A model generated the notes under the pieces. It was not told the DNA's origin. It did not search any database and saw nothing but the letters and a program-made list of their open reading frames with translations. A DNA stretch of 64,000 bases, taken from Lonicera japonica (lineage: Eukaryota; Streptophyta; Magnoliopsida; Dipsacales; Caprifoliaceae). Position 1 is the stretch's first letter. The number at the start of each line of letters is the position of its first letter. The stretch is taken from contig CM038467.1 in assembly GCA_021464415.1 (NCBI GenBank), positions 67,961,393 through 68,025,392 on the forward strand, written 5' to 3'. The position numbers and the translations under genes were made by a program. Shown piece after piece: positions 56,837 to 64,000 of this stretch.

Positions 56837-57889
56837 AAAATCAAGTATTTTCCCCTTGATAATATCCCCGGTCTCAGCACCAAGATCACAAATATGCTGA
56901 GAATGATGAAATACTTACCTGGAGCCAGTCTGGGAATGGGACAGCAAGGATTACTTCAGGCCTTAGAACCGATAACGAGGCACAAAAGAGAAGGATTGGG
57001 GTACCAACACACCGAAGAAGACAATCAAGAGAAAATGGGCTGAGGGCATCAATATCCGAGTTTTAGCTCACTCAATGGTTTCTTTGTCAAAGAAGGAGAG
57101 GACTTCCCCTTTTACGGCTTTCAGGAGCCTTGGAGAAACAGCGACGGAGATAACCTTTCAGGATGGGAAATTTTCTATGAAGAGGACCTTTACCTCAAGG
57201 AAAATGTTATACACAGCTTCTCTACCAAGTTAACGATTGGGCCGAGAGAAAAAAATAAAGACGGGGAAGATGAAGAGGAAGAAATAATCGGAGATCTCTT
57301 TGATGTCATAGCTCTAGAGAATGATGAACCAAGAGACGACCCTGTACACTTAATACATGCCGATCCAGATTACCAGGGAAAGGGGGAAAATAGTGAAATT
57401 GTAAGGGTAAGAGATAAGAGCGAGGGTAGGGCTAAGGAGGAGTCACTCCTAAATTTACTTTTTAAACTTTTACCTGTAAGCACTGTTATCAATGAAGAAG
57501 ATTCTATTTTGCAGTTTCCTGTTAGTTTTAATTCTGTAATTGCCTATATGGAGATAGAAAGACTAAACGAACACCCTGAATGGGAGGAACAGCGTATACA
57601 GAGCGAGGAGGGAGACACTCTTGTGATTAATCTTAGGACAGAAGAGGAAAGAAAAGAGGTTCGTATTGGGGTAAATCTAAACGAGACTGAAAAGCAGGAA
57701 TTTACACAAACTCTGAAAGAGTACGTGGATGTCTTTGCCTGGTCCTATGCCAATATACCGGGATTAAACAGCCAGATAGTCATGCACGAGATACACACCA
57801 AGCTAGAGTCCAGGCCCGTTAAGCAAAACTTGAGAAAACTTACGCCGAAATGGTCCCTGAAGGTAAAAGAAGAAGTGATGAAGCAATTG

Positions 57890-58640
57890 TGATGTGATCC
57901 AGCCAAACCCTCCATTCAATTCAATCCAGGAGTATTATGAATTCTTGAATGAAGGCTTAAATACACATAGATTCAAGGATAAAGCATGGAAGTTCAAGAT
58001 AAAGAAAGCTGGAGTGGGAAAACTTGAAGAATTCAAAATTATTTTATTTTATATTTTAAAATTAGTATCTTGTCATGTACTTGATGATGTCATTGCTTAC
58101 ATCATGCATCGATGATGTCATCGCTTACATCATGCATCGATGATGTCATTGCTTACATAAGTCTTTAGTGATGTCATTGCTTATGTCACTTGTAGTAGGT
58201 GAGAATAAATGTGAGCCCTTAGATCATAGTTGGTGGGATTGAATGTAGACCATTGGATGTATTTTGTAACAACTATAAATACCTCCCCATCCCATTCCAT
58301 TTAGGGCATCAAGTGTGAGTTTTCATTAATAAAATTTGAGAGTTTTTAATTCTCTTGGTTTTTAAAGAACTTTTGAACTTATCGGAATTTTTTATGGCGT
58401 TCACATTCGACTTATTAATCGGCTCTTCCATATCCGATTGTGGCGTCTTTAATATACCAAGGTTCACATCTCTTTATAGCTGTCGGGTCGCGATTTTTCC
58501 ATCCATAATTATTCCTTATACCAAGATTCTTGCTTCCATATAAGCAAAGGGTCAAGGTTTTTCATCCATTCTGATTGTAGAAACGATCTTAGGACCGTCC
58601 TTGCTCGGGTTTCGTCACGTTGTTGGCGTGGTTCGTATCA
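57890..58640 (+). repeat. 5' LTR of the nested element
   Basis: 751 bp, TGATGTGATCC...TTCGTATCA. From about 58030 onward it matches the 3' LTR closely. It holds three head-to-tail GATGATGTCATTGCTTACAT units (58081-58160), TATAAATA at 58274 and AATAAA near 58329. Confidence 0.85.
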
Positions 58641-58641
58641 G

Positions 58642-58654
58642 TTGGTATCAGAGC
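58642..58654 (+). other. primer binding site, tRNA-Met type (nested element)
   Basis: TTGGTATCAGAGC, one base after the 5' LTR end. Confidence 0.88.
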
Positions 58655-59028
58655 AGAGCTTCTATATTCAGATTTATCTATCTTTTATTTTTTGTTCTTG
58701 TTCTTGTTTGAATTTCAATTTGATTTTAAAAAAAAATTATTGTTCAGATTTTTCTTTGTAAATTTTGCTGGGTTGCGAAAATTAGTTGTTTTCATCACTG
58801 AAATGACTTCTGATCACCCTCATTTTTGATTTACACGGTAACTTTGTCTTCCGAACAACATATCAAAAAATCAGCCCGATCCAACGATTTGATTAGAAGT
58901 TATTGCAGTTTTACGACAAGGTCAAAAAAATAAAAAAAAATCGTGAATCCTAAAAGTACATGAATTTTCAAAAGATATCTATTGGTATGGGCAATATCAT
59001 CAAGAGGATTTGAGGACAAATCATTTTC

Positions 59029-59041
59029 AAAAGGAGGGGAA
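59029..59041 (+). other. polypurine tract (nested element)
   Basis: AAAAGGAGGGGAA directly before TGACATGG. It lies within the codons for NHFQKEGND, as in many plant gypsy elements. Confidence 0.8.
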
Positions 59042-59760
59042 TGACATGGACAAGGCTAGCACATGCTCAAGCACGTGGATTGAAGCGTACACATGCCTAA
59101 TTCAAGTTATCATGGGTCCGATTACAAGAGCACTTGCAAGAAAATTCAAAAAAAGATTGTATTTTAATTATAGGACTTGTTTATTATTTTATGTTAGGTT
59201 GTTTTAAAATTAGTATCTTGTCATGTACTTGATGATGTCATCACTTACATCGTGCATCGATGATGTCATTGCTTACATAAGTCTTTAGTGATGTCATTGC
59301 TTATGTCACTTGTAGTAGGTGAAAATAAATGTGAGCCCTTAGATCATAGTTGGTGGGATTGAATGTAGACCATTGGATGTATTTTGTAACAACTATAAAT
59401 ACCTCCCCATCCCATTCCATTTGGGGCATTAAGTGTGAGTTTTCATTAATAAAATTTGAGAGTTTTTAATTCTCTTGGTTTTTAAAGAACTTTTGAACTT
59501 ATCGGAATTTTTTGTGGCGTTCACATTCGACTTATTAATCGGCTCTTCCATATCCGATTGTGGCGTCTTTAATATACCAAGGTTCACATCTCTTTATAGC
59601 TGTCGGTTCGCGATTTTTCCATCCATAATTATTCCTTATACCAAGATTCTTGCTTCCATATAAGCAAAGGGTCAAGGTTTTTCATCCATTCTGATTGTAG
59701 AAACGATCTTAGGACCGTCCTTGCTCGGGTTTCATCACGTTGTTGGCGTGGTTCGTATCA
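59042..59760 (+). repeat. 3' LTR of the nested element
   Basis: 719 bp, TGACATGGACAAGG...TTCGTATCA. Its first ~140 bp differ from the 5' LTR and encode the pol C-terminal trace GPITRALARKFKK. It has one fewer GATGATGTCAT unit than the 5' LTR. Confidence 0.82.
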
Positions 59761-62704
59761 AATTGAGCGTGGGATTCTTAAGAGCGACCGAGTACCCTTC
59801 ATGGTTAGCCAACATTGTGCCCGTTTCAAAGGCAAATAGGAAAGTCCGCATGTGTGTAGACTACCGGGATCTCAATAAAGATTGCCCAAAAGATGATTTC
59901 CCATTACCCAACATTGATTTGATAGTGGATAATACTACCAACCATGCCTTGAAGTCGTTCGTGGATGGATTCGCCGGGTATAATCAGATCAAGATGCACC
60001 CAAACCACCAAGAGAAAACAGCATTCATCATGCCATGGGGAACATATTGCTACACCGTTATGCCATTCGGGCTGAAGAATGCCAGGGTAACATATCAAAG
60101 GGCAGTTACAGCTATCTTTCACGACATGATCCACAAAGAAGTAGAAGTATATGTGTACGATATGATCATTAAATCAAAAGAGAGGGAAGGCCATGTACCA
60201 GCCTTACGAGCCTTTTTTGACCGACTCCGCCGGTATCAGATGAGACTCAATCCGCAGAAGTGCGTGTTCGGGGTAACCAAAGGGAAACTCCTGGGCTATG
60301 TTGTCAGTAAGAAAAGAATCGAGGTAGACCCTGCCAAGGTTCGAGCTATCCGAGATATGCCCGAGCCTCGTATCGAGAAAGAAGTCCGGGAATTTTTGGA
60401 AAATTTGCAGTACATCAGCAGTTTCATCTCTCAACTCACTCAGACTTGCGAACCCATCTTCAAGGTCCTGAGGAAGTCTTCACTAGGAGAATGGGACGAT
60501 CAGTGCCAAGAGGCTTTTGATAGAATCAAAGACTGCCTCTCCAACCCCCCAGTATTAGCCCCACCACAGACCGGGCTGCCACTAATCCTATACCTAACAG
60601 TCATCGATTCGGCTGCAGGAGCCATGCTAGTCCAACATCTGACCGATACGCGAAAAGAATAGGCCATCTACTACATTAGTAAGAAACTGTCCCCATACGA
60701 GATGAACTACATGCCATTGGAGAAATCGTGCACCGCCCTTGTCTAGGTAACGCAAAAATTACGGCATTACATGCTAGTTTTCCCGGTCATTCTGGCATCA
60801 CGAACAGATCCATTGAAATACCTCTTCGAGAAACCGGCTCTCTCGAACCATATGGCAAAAAGGTTATTCTTACTCTCCGAGTTTGACATCACCTACATGA
60901 CCCAGAAGGCGTTAAAAGGCAAGATCATAGCTGACTATCTAGCCCACAATCCAATATTGGGGGACATGTTGGAAGAAGCCAAGTTCCCAAATGAAACTAT
61001 CATGAATGTCGGAATCGATGAAGACTGGAAATTATACTTTGACGGGGCCGCCAACCGAAACGGGAACGGGATAGGCATCCTGTTAGTCTTCCCGGACCAA
61101 ACTCACTCCCCGGTATCATATCGTCTAGACTTCTTCTGCACCAACAATATGGCTGAGTATGAAGCCTGTATAATCGGATTAGAGATTGCGCTCCAAAGAG
61201 GTATAAAGAGAATACAAGTGTATGGAGATTCGGCATTAGTGGTTCACCAAGTTCTGAAGGAATGAAAGATCAGAGATGAAAAGTTAGTCCCATACCTCGT
61301 CCGGTTGGAAGATATCGCAGGAAGATTTGAGCACTCGGAGTTTTACTATGTCCCCAGGTCACAAAATAGTTTTGCTGACTCACTAGCAACCCTGGCATCC
61401 ATGATCGATATCCCGGAAGGGATGAAATAAATAACTCTTACAGTACAAAGAAGATCAGGACCGGCACACTGCATGACCCTTGAGAAAGAGAGTGAAGGGA
61501 ACGGGGACTCAATCACTTGGTTTTACGACATCTGGAACCTGTTGAAAAACCATCAGTATCCCGAGCAAATAGACAAGAGAACACGAGTTACGATGGGACT
61601 TATCTCCAATGTCTCATTGAAGAGGAATCTGTCAAAATGATGGACCAGATACATGGGGGGGGGGATTATGGACCTCATATGAGCGGTCATACACTTGCCC
61701 GCAAAATCATCAGACAAGGTTATTACTAGTCTACCCTGCAGAACGACTGCGTTAACCACGTATGCCATTGTCACAAATGCCAAATTTATGCCAAATCTCA
61801 GAAGCTTCCTCCGAAAGAGTTGTACAACATGACCGCCCCATGGCCTTTCGCCACCTGAGGAATCGACATCATTGGGAAGATTTCGCCTAAAGCTAGCAAC
61901 GGCCATGAATTCATACTAGTAGCCATCGAATATTTCACTAAATGGGTGGAGACCGAGTCTTTCCAGACCCTTGACGCCAGAAAAGTTGCCCAATTCATCA
62001 GACGAAATATCATCTGTCAGTATGGGGTCCCACACGAGATCATCTCAGACAACGGCACCCACTTCGAAGGAGAGGCTAACACAGTCATGGAAGAATATAG
62101 TATTACCAGACACAGATCTTCGCCGCACAAACCACAAACCAATGGGGCAGTTAAGGCCGCCAACAAGAACCTGAAGAATATCCTAAGCAAGATGACCGAC
62201 ACCTGTCGAGACTGGCCCGAAAAATTACCATATGCATTATGGGGATACCGCACCACCGAGAGAGTTTTTACTGGGGTAACCCCATTTTCCCTTACATACG
62301 GGATGAAAGTAGTCCTCCCTATTGAGTTAGAGGTCCACTCCCTCAGGGTAATGCTCGAGAACCAAGTTAATGAGCTGGAGTGGGTCCAGGCGCGCTATAA
62401 CGAGCTAGCCTTACTAGATGAGAAGAGATTGAAAGCCGCATACCACCACCAAGGATATCAGAAGAGAATCGCTCGAGCATTTAACCAGAAAATAAAGACT
62501 CGGGGTATCAATGAGAACGACATCGTGTTGAAAGAAATTCGAGAGCCAGCCAGAGACCCAAGGGGAAAGTTGGGGCAGAAGTGGACAGGGCCATACATCG
62601 TCAAAGTGATTGATATAGGGGGTGCCGCCATACTCGCTGACTTGGACGGACAATTATTGTATTCACCAGTCAACATAGATCGTTTGAAGAAGTATTACCA
62701 ATAG

Positions 62705-62922
62705 ATGTAACATGTATAGATAAGAACTACATAAACCTGAGCCTTAACTCAAACTTTCGTTCTTTGAAAAATCAAAAGGGGAACGTAGACAACCTGAGAA
62801 GTGACTTCAGGCCCGGTTTAAGCATTATAATGAAATTTATTTCCCACAAACAGTCCCTCGTATATTATTAAGGTGGTTCAGAACACCAAAAATTACAAGG
62901 GAGGTACAGTATACAGAAAAAC
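62705..62922 (+). other. pol-antisense spacer
   Basis: Non-coding spacer between the pol stop and the end of the antisense frame. It would hold the converging 3' ends of the sense and antisense transcripts. Confidence 0.5.
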
Positions 62923-64000
62923 CTAATTCCTAGGGGTTGGCCAAGTAGGGTCCTCAGTGGCCAAATCCATTCGAGCCTCGTCTAGGACCTGGTACGCAAA
63001 GACAATGTTCTCTTCTGTAGGCTCAGAATCCATGAACCGGAACCACTCTATTTGGAAAGGATCATTAACCAGCTCCCTTTTTAGAGACCCCCAACGAGAA
63101 CGAATAATGTCAACCCGGAGGGGCCGGGTAATACCAAAATGGGCATAGTTGAACTGACGAGTCAGTCGAGCACGTCATATCCTCTCCACTGATAAAGAAA
63201 CATGCGGGGTCACAAATTTAAACTCAGAAGAGAAGTTGTTTAAACCGAGGAGAATGTCTTGAGGAACGTTGAACTGCCGAAGAAGACGTCATGGGAGAGA
63301 AAAGGAGGTAAACCGGAGTCCACGAAGACGAACGTAGTTCTGACCTCCCGTACTAAACGCCATCGCCCTCAGCTTTCACCAAGGAATGTTTCACCGAATG
63401 GCCCAAAAATTCTCTGAAAACCACACCGTCCAATCAGAGAAAGACATGGTCAAAGCACCAAAGAGGGGACGACGAAAGAAATTCGTAGGGTTGTTGAGCC
63501 GAACCCTGTTAAAACCCACTGATCGGAAATGCTCCAACAACCACATATATAGCAAACGCGGACATCCCCTGAAGAAAGGAGAAATCCCCCCTTTGGAGAT
63601 CATCTAGACAGTTCAGAGTCTCTGCAAGAACAATAGGCACTATAGACACTCCATTTCTACCATGATAAATCAAACTCAGGATAGTCGGGTCAATACGAAA
63701 AGAGCCCGTTACCAGTAGCATATCAGAAATAAGACAGATCAAGGCTGCCGCAGTCCGCCCCATGGTATAAGAGGCTCTCTCTTCGTAACGATGAAAGAAC
63801 CTCACCATTTTGTGAAGGTCAAGAAGTCCGTCAATAATAAAACCATCACAAGCCGCTTGGGGAATGGCTAATAGACCAATCAGCATATCTCGAGGACCGA
63901 TTTCCTTTATTGGAACAGCCATCTGGAGACGAGTATCAGAACGCAACAGTCAGGAAAACTCCTTGTAAGTTGGGCAAAGCTCATTAAGCCCGAAACAAAA
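62923..64000 (-). pseudogene. antisense ORF of Tat element (DUF7745-like protein), broken
   Basis: Read on the minus strand from the right edge: LNELCPTYKEF, then IVPIVLAETLNCLDDL (about 63620-63665) and FFRGCPRLLYMWLLEHF (after a frameshift near 63580). Next come WTVWFSENFWAIR (near 63400) and, towards the C-terminus, RQFNYAHFGITRPLRVD, EWFRFMDSEPTEENIV and DEARMDLATEDPTWP before a stop at 62923-62925. The VLAET and LLxxWLxEHF pattern and the position after pol in reverse fit the antisense gene of Tat elements, a DUF7745/plant-mobile-domain-like protein of unknown role. Stops interrupt it near 63385, 63375 and 63285, and near 63950. It continues off the right edge. Confidence 0.72.

Larger units (their letters stand above)
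57890..59760 (+). mobile_element. small gypsy-derived LTR element with mismatched LTR starts
   Basis: It is inserted in the RT frame of the Tat element with a perfect 5-bp duplication, AATTG (57885-57889 and 59761-59765). Removing the element and one AATTG restores the frame (MKQL followed by SVGF). It is 1871 bp: 5' LTR 57890-58640, primer site, about 400-bp interior, polypurine tract, 3' LTR 59042-59760. The interior keeps only a pol C-terminal trace (EDLRTNHFQKEGND, then GPITRALARKFKK in the LTR), so it is a deletion derivative of a gypsy element. The first ~140 bp of the two LTRs are unrelated. Confidence 0.88.
57042..62704 (+). pseudogene. Tat-type pol: RT, dual RNase H, integrase, catalytically dead
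   Basis: The linker and RT start are open to 57889 (VKEEVMKQL). After the nested element, RT resumes at 59766 (SVGFLRATEYPSWLANIVPV). The active site reads VYVYDMIIKS instead of YVDD, so one catalytic Asp is lost. A degenerate first RNase H is followed by a second (LYFDGAANRNGNG, NNMAEYEAC, YGDSALVVHQ). Integrase has MSGHTLARKIIRQGYY, GIDIIGKI, DNGTHFEG and TNGAVKAANK, where the usual catalytic Glu is Lys. Stops occur at about 60660, 60747, 61263 and 61427, with a frameshift near 61580. The C-terminus (VNIDRLKKYYQ) and its stop look natural. Confidence 0.87.
51708..64000 (+). mobile_element. Ty3/gypsy element of Tat/Ogre type, decayed, runs off right edge
   Basis: Order on the plus strand: 1541-bp LTR, PBS, 750-bp leader, gag with a knuckle, protease, RT, degenerate RNase H, second RNase H, and integrase ending at 62704. 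An antisense frame (62923 to the edge) follows. The dual RNase H and the antisense gene between pol and the 3' LTR are traits known for the Tat group. The 3' LTR is outside the window. The element is split by an LTR insertion at 57890-59760. Many stops, a few frameshifts and lost catalytic residues show it is old. Confidence 0.9.

Noticed and set aside
58355..58543. A 62-codon protein repeated in both LTRs (also 59475-59663)
   Set aside because: It is duplicated only because it lies in the LTR; it has no domain and sits in the U5/R region downstream of the poly(A) signal.

Overview
This is a repeat-dense, AT-rich stretch of a nuclear plant genome, probably a eudicot. Plant hallmarks are Ty1/copia and Ty3/gypsy elements primed by plant-type tRNAs, a Mutator-like element with a FAR1/SWIM transposase, a 5S-carrying Cassandra-type LTR, MITEs and a gene of the plant NO VEIN family. 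A run of exactly 100 N at 48316-48415 is a scaffold gap of unknown true size.

Layout. 1-2061: the 5' half of a minus-strand Tork/Tnt1-like copia element, running off the left edge. 2062-9204: AT-rich intergenic DNA with a truncated Cassandra LTR (5973-6357), a Stowaway-like MITE and three copies of another MITE family. 9205-10828: a 1.6-kb repeat that recurs at 49685-51270. 11576-13272: a solo LTR of the same gypsy family as the element at the right end. 13495-25292: a Mutator-like element with long inverted termini and a decayed transposase; a very young, apparently complete copia element (19551-24755) is nested in it. 25293-30993: mostly featureless DNA with MITEs and a 30-base G tract.

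30994-36061: a hAT-type non-autonomous element with an 8-bp target duplication, split by a very recent gag-only LTR retrotransposon (31127-35693). 36062-39467: several duplicated copies of sequence upstream of the next gene. 39468-48315: the only host-type gene, a NO VEIN-like GHKL-ATPase gene with two clear introns. Its reading frame is intact for about 383 codons and then broken by about eight frameshifts before the gap. 48416-49680: a DNA element with about 120-bp inverted termini.

51708-64000: a large, decayed Ty3/gypsy element of the Tat/Ogre type, with a long LTR, a PBS of probable tRNA-Arg type, a DNGS protease, dual RNase H and an antisense DUF7745-like frame. It is split at 57890-59760 by a small LTR element whose two LTRs do not match over their first ~140 bp.

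Interpretation. The window is a nested record of transposition around one partly decayed gene. Two insertions are very young: the copia at 19551 (LTRs differ at one visible position) and the gag-only element at 31127 (six visible transitions in 1517 bp). The gypsy, Mutator-like and left-edge copia elements have lost key catalytic residues or gained stops. All family names come from motif recognition by eye; no database search was run.
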